NCBI RefSeq assembly: GCF_040581485.1
Contig: NC_090128.1
Coordinates: 3,720,001-3,784,000, forward strand
DNA: 64,000 nucleotides
Reading direction: 5' to 3'
DNA from: Linepithema humile
Lineage: Eukaryota; Arthropoda; Insecta; Hymenoptera; Formicidae
Below the pieces are notes generated by a model. That model was not told the origin of the DNA and did no database searches. It worked only from the letters and a program-made list of their open reading frames with translations. Positions 34,864-47,430 of the stretch are shown piece by piece. A program made the translations under genes and the position numbers. Numbering within the stretch: position 1 is the stretch's first letter; every line of letters starts with the position of its first letter.

Positions 34864-37800
34864 TTAATTATTGATTCGTTGGTACATGTATATGTATCCC
34901 AATTCTTTCGGTGGATTTTCCGACAAAGCGACCTGTAACGATAAATTTGTGTAAACGAAACGCGATTTTGTTAAAAATACATGAAATTAGAAATAAATAT
35001 TGCGTACTTTTTCATCATTAAATATCACCCATCGATCTTCCTTGAGTAAGTGACAAACGTAATGGCCTACCATCGTCGATGTACCCATATGCGATATAAA
35101 GCCCACTAGTTTATATCCTAAAAACACAAAAATATACGATAATCTCAAATAAAAAGATGCATAGAGTAATTACATTTCGTAATAATATATAAGTTCCTAT
35201 ATGTACATTATGATTCTCCATATATGAGAACAATGTACTTAAATTTTCGTACACTTTAAGTATCTCGATCTGAGATCGGTGTACAATCTAACTGTCTCAT
35301 ATTAATTTCTTTAAGAAAAATTAAAAATTTAGCACTAACATCCTGCGAGGGCTCTTAATGCTCTTCTATTATATTTCTTAATATATCAGTTATTGTGAAT
35401 ATTTACGAATTTTGTAATAATTTTGTACACTTTTTGTAAATGTCGTTAAAAAAACTCATGTAGCAGCACTAATTCTTTACTCGCGTTATTAGTTCAATAT
35501 TTTGTCTATGTTGTTTATAAGCGATTGTTTATTTTTTTCATACAATTCAGTTTGAGAAGTATAGGACTTTATGACTCACGACTGCTTCCGTCTTTGAATG
35601 TTTCTTCAGCCGGGGTATTCGTTCCTATCCGAGTCCCATCCGTAGGATCTACTTCCTGGGCATCAAGTTCTGCCTGATGACTGAAAATCCAATCAGCCGC
35701 ACGCTCTAAATTATTGTTAGTCGCCTTGAGCGCTTTCGTTGCTTGCTCCCGTGTAAAGCCCATGGCCATTACCATTTCCAAAGCAGCTTGATCCGCTTCA
35801 AACTTATCGTCGCCTGACATAAATCGATAATTAATTAAACGAAGTTGATTGATCAGTAATGACATTGAAGCGACTCTTACTTGGCTTAATATCAACTCCT
35901 GGTGGTATAAACGGCTCGTTGTAGTCGAAATCCGAAATGTGCTCCATCAACCAGTCCGTTGCAGCCTCGATGTTGCTGTTTTCTGTGAAGTACAAGGCAC
36001 GCTTGCAAGCGTTCAGCGGGAAGCCGATGTCCGTCAGTTCATTCAGAAGAACCGCGTCGTAAACCGGTGGCGGCGGCGGTGCGCCGTCCGGCAGTAATTT
36101 CTCGTCGGGCTGCAGACCGTTTCCGCGCAGAAAGTTCAACTCCACCGTATCCGGCATCTCTACTGCCACATCCAATTTGATGGGCGTCCAATCTTCCTTA
36201 ACTGTGAATTTTTTCAAGTAAATCAGCAAATAATCCGGGAAACTGGCCAGTCTCGTCACTCTGAAAAAGAAATTACATAAAAGATAATAAAACTAAAAAA
36301 ACGATTATACAAATGAGAGATGAAAATTTGAAATTATAATGCGGTTAATAATGAAATCAAGATGTAAAATGTTAAAATGAATAGTATAACATTTGATTAT
36401 GAAAATAGCGCTCACTTAAATGCCGTTGTTTTCGCGTTCAACGCTGAACTATAAAACTGTTCCACAATTTCCAAACGAATGAAACTGTCCAGACATGACG
36501 ACAATTTTATACGGGGTCTCACAAGAGTATTGGAATCTAGCTTCTGTCCTTTCTCTTCGGCTTCCTTCTTCTGAGCCTCATAAGCAGCCACTTCATCCTT
36601 GATATATCATTTACATTAAGTGATGAAAACATGACTATTCGAAAAGACTAATCAAATCTGTTTAATGTATTCACCTTGTTCACTGCAGCCTCCAGCGGTA
36701 TTGGCAGCGGCAGAATGTATTCCGGCCGATAAGTGTACTTAACTTTTTTAGATTTGCCACATTGATATCTTTCCTCCACTTTAAATTTGAAGCATTCTGT
36801 TGGGCATACCTCGTGCCGACTGTTGCGCTATTTAATCAATTCCCAGATGTTAGAATTATTGTCAGATAAGTTTAACGCAAATCCAAAAGTTAAATTAATA
36901 ATTACATTGAGTAAGTTAATGAGGTAAAGGAGAAATTCCTGAGCGTCTTGTTGCCGATTCGAGAAAAAACCAGGATGCTCGCGACCGATCAGGACCTTAA
37001 ACATCCTTGGGGGAATACCTTGCCGCGACTCGTCGTCTGTACCAGATTTGCTCGGCTGCTCGGAGTACTTGCCGGAGAGCAAACCAACTCCCAATTTTGC
37101 CCTAAAAATAGATTTCTTGGATTATATTTTAGACAGTCGTTAAATATTATTACATTAAGAACGCCATGACTCACATTTGAACGTTAACATTCAACGGTGC
37201 ATCGTAGTAATTGTTTTGAAATATCTCGGGCGCCTTGTCGACATATCTAAAATTTAATAACAATTGTCGAAAATTATTCGAAATAAATATAATTCGCAAA
37301 GAAATTATCCATCAGAATATACGTACTTATTAATAAAATCCGGAACAATGAATAATGTTTGTATGACGCTATTCAGGTAACAGGAATTTCCCAAATTAGT
37401 CAGGCCGGTGTAGCCGGGACCGTATAACGGTGTCAATTTACTGCCGGCTTCTTGGAGGGACACCCATTCGCCAAACTTTTGATTTAGATCCAGTTCCAGC
37501 TCGATCATCGACTTCTCCGTTTTCTCCATCTGTGAGATGTTGATGCCCCAATGCGACAGATGAATTGCTAAGTTTGGATCGTCCACCATGTCATCCTCAT
37601 CATACGAGTACACGTCGGCTTTACCACCTTTAGTGATCGTGCCCAGCTTCACCGCCAAAGGATAGTTAGTTGTGCGATAGTGCTCCATTGCGTGGCCATT
37701 GCCGCCGCTTCCGTCATAAAACTTACGACCACAAAGTATACTGCCATCAGTCAGATTTAGCCAGAGATTCTGTGTGAGGTCGCACTTTTCACACTTCCAA

Positions 37801-38801
37801 CCGCTCGGTGGTATCTTTTTGCCATTGTCCAGCTGCTTCAGATTTGCAGCATGTCTGTAAAGTGCAAACAATCTTTACATTCTTATTCAAAATAAAAGAT
37901 CTTATCAATATTAAATGTCATTGCAATTAATCAAAATCATTTCATTAATAATAAACGCCGCAATTGACTCACTTCGACTTCGCTCTAACTTCTCCGTCCC
38001 ATGTATGTGCTATCTGTGCTGCTGCCCATGCTCCCTCCATGTGTAATATAGCTTCCACTGCTTGTTCCACCTGTCAACAGTTTCAATGACTTAATCAATA
38101 ATTATATGTAACAATTTTAGATAAATCCTACCTTATGAGGCAAATTGCCTTCAGGATAATCAATCTTTACAAAATTTGGTAAAATGACAATCTGATAGGC
38201 CTCTTCATAAGTATATTTTTGTTGATCAGGCATGAATCCACCGACTGTTCCTATTGCCAGCCGCGTGATCTTTTTTTCAGGACCATCTCCTTGTTGATCA
38301 GATGGAATCTACAAAATATTTTACACAAGTCAGAAAAAATTATAAAAAAAGTACATAAAGTCTCTAGTAGAAGTTCCCATAAAACTTTACTTACATAGTT
38401 TATTGTTCATTGTATCTTAATAAAAAATATAAAAATTGTGTGTTAGTTTTTGCTTTGGAATGATTTAAATTACCTCTTTTTTGGTGCGTTTAATGTGAAG
38501 ATACACAGGATCATGAGTCTGAGTATAGTACCGCATAAGATGGTCCTGGCCCAGGCCGTAAAAGGATGTGAGACTAACATAGAGACCCGAAGGCGAGTCC
38601 TTAAATAGAAAAAAAATTTTTGCCGGTAACGATTATGTTCGTTAATTTCACCGGGTTGTGTTGTTAGGCAAAAGGACAAAGGAGGAGGAGATGTCTTACT
38701 GGTGTATCGAAGGAGTAAACGCACTCATCCTTGTATATTTTGTCGCCAGACTGCGGAATTTTGATCTTCTTCAAGTGCTGCGTCAACTCTATCGATTCCA
38801 T
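34864..38801 (-). CDS. USP5: Ubiquitin C-terminal hydrolase 5 (isopeptidase T), 808 aa
   Basis: Deubiquitinase that takes apart free polyubiquitin chains and recycles ubiquitin. Minus-strand exons: 38700-38801, 38474-38599, 38132-38308, 37973-38070, 37327-37854, 37175-37246, 36906-37101, 36675-36827, 36416-36597, 35881-36260, 35580-35813, 35008-35117, 34864-34932; exactly 809 codons with the stop. An N-terminal UBP-like domain precedes the zinc-finger UBP with ligands Cys189, Cys192, Cys209 and His222 (GWKCEKC ... LCGRKF ... GNGHAMEH), which grips the free ubiquitin tail. The Cys box GLTNLGNSCYLNSVIQ has catalytic Cys326. Two UBA domains lie at about 612-653 and 681-719. The His box GTSTMVGHYVCH has His768, and the tail ends YIYMYQRINN. 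All key residues are present and the length is close to human USP5 (858 aa). Start by ATG at 38801, which opens the conserved frame. Confidence 0.96.
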
Positions 38802-41195
38802 GACAAAAGAGAAATAATTTCCCTTCCTCTTCGAGAATAATGTAAGAATTCGCGCGACTCCGAAGCTAAACGATGCGGTGAATTACTACCACTAGAGGCG
38901 TTGGTTGTCACCTAACCTAATTTCGCCTTCGCCGGTATCAATGACATTGCGTGAATCATGGAACAAGCGAACTGGATTGACTGTGGACACGAGGAACGAA
39001 ATTTTATAAACAAATTTTATTTTTACCGTATTTTTTTACATTTTATATTATTTTCAAAATAAGGAGAATTACATTAAATAAATTATTGCAATTAATTTAT
39101 GATTTTAACCGTATTTAATTTCTACTAAAATATTTGGGATCTTATTTTTATATTAAATACTTGACTTTCCTTATTTCGAGAATCGCAATATTGCGATTCG
39201 ATAGTATGGCAGTTAGTCATTCCGGACTTGTTGCAATGAAAAGTTGCGTTCAAATCTTTTCGCGATTGTTTAAGGTGATTGTTTGTCGTAAAGTGTCGAA
39301 TATCCGTCGTAATACATAAACATTACGTACTTGCACTCATTATTATGTGATAGCGCCGGCAATCGGTCTTCAGATTTGATCAACATGTATATATATTTTA
39401 TATACAGGTTATGCGTCTCTGCCAAACTGCAACAATAATGCAAAATTATAACTAGGTATATATATATAAATATTATTGCTTTAATTAGCTGCATAGAATT
39501 TTTGTGTGATAATGTTGATTTATTTTTAATATTTATTAAAATATTTTTAGAATTTTGTTTATGCATGTTAAATAATAGTTTCTCACTTTAATAACACTTT
39601 TCTTAATATATTCTTTGTTCTCTACTTTTCTTCAAAGATTAAATATATATTTGTTTGATGAATGCAAGAAATGCATTTATAACGAATTTAATAATAATCA
39701 TTATTACGTAATTGGCGCGCTTCGTCGATTGTTTCGATGTTCGAGAATCGCAATTCACACTTCGATAGATAGAAATTCACGTTCGCGATCACCGCCACAT
39801 TCAGATGATATTCAACTCATTTCGTATTTTTCGTATTGTTACTGTGCAAGAAGTGAAATATTGTGTGTGAAAAGTTATTGAAAGTGTATTATAAAGTGCT
39901 AGTCATAACATAAACATTGTACAATCGCTATTCACGCAAATATTGCCACTGCAGTGTCGGTGATCCCTTTCAGTAGCCCGGATTCGATCGATAACGTTGT
40001 CGCACATGATAGGTTATTTTTTCGACGAGGTGCAGCGGCGAAGCAATGAATACGCGATCATCACCAGATATGTGCATTCCAGGTATGACAAATCTCATTG
40101 TTTTATAATTAACTGCTGTAGAATTAATTAATATACATATATTATGTGATATATGTGACATACAATATAATACAAACCATCGCAAGTATCGTCGATCTGA
40201 AATCAATAACTTATTCCACATTACTGGATTTTATCACTATACTTATTAATAATTATACTCGATAATAAATTTGCAATGTTCCTCGGCGTTTTCTAGCCAA
40301 TAAGGATATACTTTAAAGTCGAGATATATCCAGTTCAGCCATTGGCTGCGGTCGTTGGCTACATTGAAAATGCAATCACATGAAAACAGTTCGTTGTTAT
40401 CTAAGGTCGTAAAATCCTTGACAGGAATGCGTGGATGGCCCATTGTGGACGAGCACGAGCATAAGAATCCAAATCACGATATTTTTCATATAATAATTCG
40501 TTTGTATTATGGAGAACTTCTCTCGCGGTTCTTGAAAGAGTATTCTACGAAACGCAAATACATAAAACCAAACAAGTACATCTCTGCAATGCAAAAACAC
40601 GTATTTTTTTTGCCTCTTATCGCGCTTCAGGATTTCCCAACGCATTAACACGTCGCGATAGCATTTTTGCAGAAAAAAGAACCGATGAAGAAGATGCAAA
40701 ATAATAAGGAAAATTTTCTGTAGCAAGATATTCGCGCGGAAATATTTTACGATCCCCGGCGCTGCAGAAAATCCGCCGTGCTTTTCCGGACGGTTATATA
40801 TAAATCTGCGTCGCGCAAGGTCAATGGTATAAACGCGAAAGTCAATGTCAAAGGTGAACGCCGCTCGGCGGCGAAAAACGCCGTCTATGGATATCATTAA
40901 TTATTATACGCTTTGCGCAATTGCTTTCGGCACATGCAACTCTTTCAGACCAGTTCTTTTGTGCGGCGTGTGTATCAACGGGATTTCTCGTAACGGGGGG
41001 GAATACGATATGACGTGCTTGAACATAATGGCATGTAGAAATAGGATATACTATATCTTTATTCGTAGGGTTCTCAAAGTATATCAATTATCATTAAAAC
41101 TCATTCACCGTTTGATACGTTTTCGTGCCTTCATTAATATTCATAAATTGCACGTCATTGTATATCAATTTATGGTGATACTATCAGTAATGTTA

Positions 41196-41591
41196 CACTC
41201 AAAAAAATATTTCGCTGATGTAGTTAGATTTCTAGATATTGCAACAAGAATGTATCGCTATTTTTCGTATCTGTGAAAACATTGTTTGTCACATACAGAA
41301 TTTATAGCAGTAATGTTCTAGCAATAGCTTCTGAAAAATTTAGGTACCATTGCTAAATGTTATTCATTGCATGATCTAACACGTGATTGATCTTATATAG
41401 ATAGGCGCTTTAGAGAAACTTTCTTTTTAAAGTTCACAAACAATACAGATATATATTCTGTTTCTGTCATCTAAACTGATTAAGTAATTACATATGCAAT
41501 ATCACAACAGTTGCTAATCATTTATCTGTTTTAGTTAATTTTTTACACCTAGAAAATTTTAGCTATTATTGCAAGATCATTTTTTTGAGTG
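41196..41591. mobile_element. TA-flanked MITE-like element with CACTCAAAAAAAT ends
   Basis: GTTACACTCAAAAAAAT at 41192-41208 is exactly inverted at 41579-41595. Taking TA at 41194-41195 and 41592-41593 as the target duplication leaves an element of 396 bases. The interior is AT-rich with no transposase frame. Confidence 0.6.
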
Positions 41592-42387
41592 TAACGCGCT
41601 ACAAAATTGTGTATTATTAGAAAATACATTTAAACCTCATGTGATACGCAAGAATAAAAGATATAAAAAAATTGTAAAACGCGCCATACCTCCGAGGTTC
41701 TATCTTATGGAAACGACAATGTCTCATTTGAGATGTATGCGAGGATGATGATAAAAATATCTTATCGCGATAAAAACTTTTCCTCCCTTGGCAAAACAAT
41801 CTGACATTTCTTGAAATTTACAATTTATCTCGATCAGTAGCTTCCATGCCTTTTTATAACTCGTTTACGACGCATGACAAATTGCGGTTTTTATAGTATT
41901 AATAAAGTCACTGTGGCCTTTTTTTAGAAAATTAATTCGTTCAAGAATAAGATATAAAGTCGAGAAAAAAGGCGATCGTAGTTATCGTAATTATTCGCGC
42001 GAATAGCTCCGAGCCATCGGTACCGACGAGCGAAGTCGCCGTAAAGATTGCGAGGAGCAATTACACGGGATAGATATTCCGAGATTTCTCACAAATGATC
42101 ATAAAGAGCAGCCTCGCTTTTGCGCAGCGATTATCTCGCAGCTGACTTATCATTGCACGCTGTCGTAACTCGAGCGAGTATCTTAGTCGCACCTTTTATG
42201 TGCGCCATCGCACTTACGTCGAATCAACGCAATGACGCGCGTGCTGACGTACATACATATATGCAGAGTGTCGTAAAAAATCCCTCCTTACTTTATCACA
42301 ATAATTAAATCTAATTCGAATGTGCAAACAATTTTTTTCTCGACGCCTCACGGCGCGGAAAGTTGCACAGCGATCAGCGAATCGAAA

Positions 42388-42799
42388 AAGAATAAAGCAT
42401 TACTGTTAATTGAAGTTTAAATTCGTACTAAACTTTATTCTTTTCGAATTGAACAATCTTCCTTGGAATTTTCCAGTAACGATCGGCGCCGCCGAATCGG
42501 TTAAAGAATTTGTCATTGAAATTAAAGTCGAGAGTTCTGGGACACCGAGTATTTATAACATCACTCGGTCAACGGTATAAACATAAATCATCTAACGGCG
42601 CGGAACGCTTAAGGTCTTTCTTATTAGCGTATTGTTCGCGATCGCGCAAGGACACGCTCGAAAATCTGAAAAAGGTCGCCGGGGACATGAATACGACAAT
42701 ATTTTGATTAGAATAAAAAAACTACGCTTCTTTTTCTTTTTACAAATTTTGCGAACATTCGATAAAATATAGTTTTCTGCACAGTAATGCTTTATTCTT
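42388..42799. repeat. Inverted repeat pair AAGAATAAAGCATTACTGT
   Basis: A 19-base sequence at 42388-42406 is exactly inverted at 42781-42799. Close to the left copy, a second inverted match (ACTTTATTCTTTTCGAATT, about 42428-42447) makes a local hairpin. The right copy overlaps the start of the tandem duplication at 42783. It may be an element remnant. Confidence 0.5.
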
Positions 42800-43224
42800 T
42801 ATTCTTATTACATGCTTGGTTTGTGAAAAAACTCCATATCAATTCACCGATAATTCCGAAATCCGAATTAAATTGCATGCAGATTTGAAACTCTTACATT
42901 TTAGAAAATTTCGAACAGTAGTAAAATCGACTTTAATTACAATTTTGATTACATTAAACACCTCGCGGTATGCAATTTGAAATATATTCAATTAAACGGA
43001 AAAAAGTTTTTAATTGGATTTTCAATACAATAATGCTTTATTTTTTCATCGTGCGCTTAATTCACAAAAAAGTTCCGTTTCAATTTCCCGATATATCTCT
43101 GAAATTCAAATTAAAATTTGCTCAGATTGAAAACTCATATTTTGCAACTGCGAAAAAAGTGATAAATAGATTTTAATACAATATTGATTCCGTTAAATAT
43201 CTCGCGCTATGCGATTTTAATATG
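42783..43224. repeat. Two-copy diverged tandem duplication, period about 245 bp
   Basis: Copy 1 (42783-42985) and copy 2 (43029-43224) share the same order of blocks: AATGCTTTATT, TTCACAAAAAA/TTTGTGAAAAA, TCAATT, CCGATA, GAAATTCAAATTAAA-like, CAGATT, AAACTC, then CTCGCG and TATGC. Identity is roughly 65-70 percent by eye, so the duplication is old. No frame is kept. Confidence 0.6.
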
Positions 43225-46200
43225 TCAAAGTGACTGACAGAAGAAAGGAAACTTTTCCAAGTATATATTACTATAGATCCTTAGCGAAACTCGATATTCA
43301 GATGCTCTAGCAGATTCGGGACTCCGGCTAAAAAGGGACGTCCGGCTTACGTGGGGCATCCCTAAAATAATATCTCCCATTTCAACCGCTTTTGAGCCTC
43401 TCTCGCAGGAGAGTGACATTGGCTGCTCTCGTATTGATTTATATGCCCGCCCGCGCTGCATGCGGCCCCGGCCGCACGCGGCCGGCAAGCAACGGCCACC
43501 TCGCCTTGCACTTGAAGATGCAATCGAACGCGAATGGTGCCTTCTTTCGCCTTAAGGAGAGGAGAGACGACGATCGATGGTGTCGCGAGAGCCCGAGAGC
43601 ACGCGCGCGTGCTGCGCATCGCATCGCCCGGGGTCCACGCCGCGCGACTCCGCCTAATCGCGCAAAGCGAAGCCGCCGATTGCGACTCGCCGGGATTTTA
43701 CACGCGCAGCATTGTCACACTGTTACATTTAACATCCAATCTAACATCGGGCGCTTTATTCTGGATACGTGTACATTTATTAATCGGTTGATATTTTTTT
43801 TTAAATTAAATTGACTATTACGTATAATTTATCATATTTAATGAATTATATATAATTCTCATTTAGTAATTTATTATATTTAGCAAATGCAGATGTATTT
43901 ATGTGGTCACGCATGCAGCCGGGACGAGCATATATAAATAACATTATATATTTTAATTGTATAAATTAAATTTGATAATTTCTTATATATGTATATTTAG
44001 TAAATACGGATTATCATATCATAATATTATCTATAAATTATCACATCAAAAATTATCATAATGTTATCGCATTGTGATATGAATTTGAGAAATATAAAAA
44101 TTTTGTCTTTTCTGATATTGCTTACTCAGCAGATTATAAATTATTCGACATATAAGCGAGAGATAAATGCATATATGTATGAGTTAAAAAAATCTCTTTT
44201 TCTATTATTTTTCTGCTGATAAATTTCGGGTCGATTTTACGTTGACAGATACATCATCCGAGGCTTTGTCCGTGAAATATTCCTCGGCGGATCCCGCATG
44301 GGAATATTTTATCGTCTGCAAAATGCTTATAATAAATTTTCGCGAAACTGCGAGAGCGCGCGCGCGCGCGGCGTGGTATTCGCCACGTTGCGTTTCCGCG
44401 AGGACGGTTGGCCGCTTGAATAACGATCATTAGCGAAAAGAATGAGCGAAGAATTCCGCGGCTGTATATAATTCGAGCTCTCCGAGGAAAGACAAGCGCT
44501 TGACGAACGGGGGCGCGAGGGGCCGCGGAGGAGGATATAAATTCGCACACGAGGAAATCGTACAAGAGTCGCTGACGTTTCGCAACTGCAGCCTTTAAAT
44601 ATGCAATTTCATCCCGCCGGGTCGAGGCCGGAACGCTAAAGGTCCACGAAGCTTGATTTCGTCACGTCGCCTTCGCGCAAACCGCAAGCGAGAGAGACGC
44701 GATTCCCCCCCTCCCTCACGCCCGGAAACCCTTCGCCGACTTCCTTTTTTTCTTCGTGCGATAATCCGCTGATACCGGGTGAACCGTTGAAAATGGAACG
44801 CCCGGGATATCGAAGAGGGATAAAATTTGTCGCGTCGAATTTGTTTTAACTCTGCCGCTTTTCCAAAATTAAATATCTCGTCAAATTAAGCTTAACACTT
44901 TCGCGTAATCGCGCGCCGATTTAGACGTACAAATGCTTTTAAGGTGTGAGAGACTTTTTTCCTCCCGAGAATATCAACTCAACTCGGAACAATTTCAACC
45001 AAACTTTTATACAGACGCCATCTAATTATACCAAAAAGTTTAATGGCTTACCTCTTTCGAGCTTGATGCAATTTTCGCAACGTACCAAAGGGAGATGCAA
45101 AATAAGAAAAATAAACAAAAAAAAGGGGGAAATAAGGAGATAGCGATTTCGTTGACTATCGCCATTCGGGACTAGTTTCTACCACTTTTTCCCCCTCTTT
45201 CTTCGCCGACGTTATTATTTCGCCGGCGAAATCCGTTGCCGCAACCCTTGGCACGTCGCCATCGCACACGCTATATACTCTTTTCTTCTCTCTTCTCTTT
45301 TGCGTCGCTCTTCCTCTCATCGTCGTGGTCGGCGGTGCACGTCCGGGCCAGGGGCTTTCCTTCGGCCCTTCGTGGCAGCCCTTTCAGTCTCGACAATGAA
45401 AGCGAGAGCCGGTTGCGCGCGCGGACCGCAGCTGATCCGCACGACGGCCCCCGGCTTCGGTAATTGGATACGACAGTTTTTAATTAACGCGTCCGTCGAG
45501 AGACTGCGACTCCCCAGAATGCCGCGCTTTATAGTCCTTTATACACGTGATTTATCGGTAACAGGCTGCGATGTGTTCCTTGGTCTCCACATGAAATATG
45601 TTAATGCAAATAAATTTCTACTTATTTATATTGAGAATGTTATTCGTAAAGAAAAATCAAGGATTGACGTATATAAAAAAAATATATTTTACTTCACTTG
45701 AAAGAAAAGGCGGAGAGATATAATACATACGATAGTGTTAGCGAGCAAACTATCTCGAACAAAGCTTTTGCTTTTATCGAAAAAATTAAACAATCCGAAA
45801 ACGGATGTCGTACTGATCTGAAATCCCTTTATTTCTCACTTTCAATTTTTCCCACTCGTATAGATTTGGAGTCAAACATTGAAACCCGAAGAACAAAGGA
45901 ATGAAAATAATATATGACGACATGAGTTTTTGCAAATTTTATCACTTTTACTTCTCGAAGAATTTAAGTTTCGATCTCTAAATTTAATGAGAACGAAAAT
46001 AACTATTGAGCAAGGCAAATCTCTTCATAATCTATTTTACATACGTGTATTTATATACGCTGATTTTTGTCGCAATTTTGAAGAAGCAGTTTTTTTGACA
46101 GTAACGAAAATAGTAATATAACTGTGAAAATAAAATCTAAAATATTGCAATTTTTCTAGATTTACATTATTAATTAGTAAAATTTAATTTCTTAATGATT

Positions 46201-47430
46201 ATTTTTTATTTAGAATTTTTGTATATAATACTCTTTGGGATATAAAACAGAATATCTCGGAATATTTTTATTTCACATTCATAAAAATCAGAAAATAAAA
46301 TTTGACTAGATGTAATTTGTTAAAATTTAGATTACCAATTTCTTATTTATTATTTTTTTTTTTAATTTTTATATAAAATATTTCCTCATGTAAGAAATCT
46401 TTGAGTATCCTAGAACATTTTCATCTGTTGACATTAACGGAAATCAATAACGTTTAAAAATAAAATTTAACTAAATAAACTGTAATTTTTGTCTAAATTT
46501 AGATTACCGATTAATAAAGTTTAATTTTTTATTAGCAATTATATATTTTTTATTTACAATTTTTATATATAAAATATTTTGGGCTATAAAGTACTTCGAT
46601 GGACTAAAAAAGGACAGGCTAAAGTATACGTGTGGCATTGACGTCGTCCACAGAATGAAGTATCTTACTAGAGTAATTTTAACATGAAATATAAATATAT
46701 TTGGGTGGTATTGTACAGTCAGTGTTTCGCTCGTATATACAGAACTATGTACATTGTATGCCGAATATTACACGCCGAGCATTCTTGTCTCGACCATTAG
46801 CACGCTCCTGCACACACGCACACACTCGGTCACTTTCACACAAACGCACGCATACACGCATCGTCTAATTTACTAATTAGTGATCCATACGTGGCATTTA
46901 CGCAATCGTCAATCCAATTTTCGATCTGTCGATAGATCTTGCTCGCTGCATTGTTCTTTTTTTTCTTCTTATAGTCTAAGTCTCAAATAGTTTGGCTCTC
47001 GTATTAATCGCTCGAATGAGTAACATGCATTTCCAGTCCGCGACTTTTCTGTGACGTCCGCTGACGTCCGAAAGTTACGCTTCTCCTTCGCTCGACCGGT
47101 AGGATCGAAATTGATACGTATGTATGTGCGCATACCAGGGTAACTCAGAAATTCGAGGACAAATTATCAGAATTATTTTAATCGAAAAACCTAAAATAAT
47201 TAAAATGCTTTAAGAAAATATATGCGTGTGAGGCACTTCTTAATAGGATCTATCGCACATACCTCGCTCAATCTCCGTGATAATTTATCCTCAGCTGTAT
47301 TTACTTCCTTATCGATTTCACTTTTATTATTAGGTATTAATACTTAGTATAATATCATACGCCAGTCACAATAAGTTAAGTACTCCCCAATCAGCTTTAG
47401 TCGTAATAAAATCTTCTCCCTTGAGAGCGA
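43201..47430. other. Non-coding region with a CpG-rich patch and an AT-rich tandem array
   Basis: From about 43430 to 43720 and again 44340-44540 the DNA is CpG-rich with short CG-alternating runs. From 46126 to 46590 it is very AT-rich and tandemly repeated. No exon or RNA gene is recognised. The local ORFs lack protein-like composition. Confidence 0.5.
46126..46590. repeat. Three diverged tandem copies, period about 165 bp
   Basis: Copies begin near 46126, 46294 and 46456. Each runs AAAATAAAAT(C/T)T, then a TCTAGATTTACATT / AAATTTAGATTACC block, TTTAAT...TTATT, ATTTTTATTTA, (A)ATTTTTATATA, then AAATA(T/C)T and GGGATATAAA-like ends. These are recognisable but strongly diverged. Confidence 0.6.

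Larger units (their letters stand above)
38802..43200. other. Gene-poor AT-rich region upstream of USP5
   Basis: No gene that I can support. The first few hundred bases should contain the USP5 promoter. The rest holds a palindrome (39180-39199), a possible small secreted-peptide ORF on the minus strand (about 40254-40530, see findings), a TA-flanked inverted-repeat element (41196-41591), a hairpin element (42388-42799) and a diverged tandem duplication (42783-43224). Confidence 0.55.

Noticed and set aside
35569..35620. USP5 ending at the TAA after GSSRES
   Set aside because: A donor (GTGAGT) lies in that exon. The next two exons restore the conserved His box and C-terminus in phase.
40397..40897. 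166-aa minus-strand open frame
   Set aside because: Only its last 30 residues (signal-like) are of interest. The remainder is a random mix and also open on the other strand.
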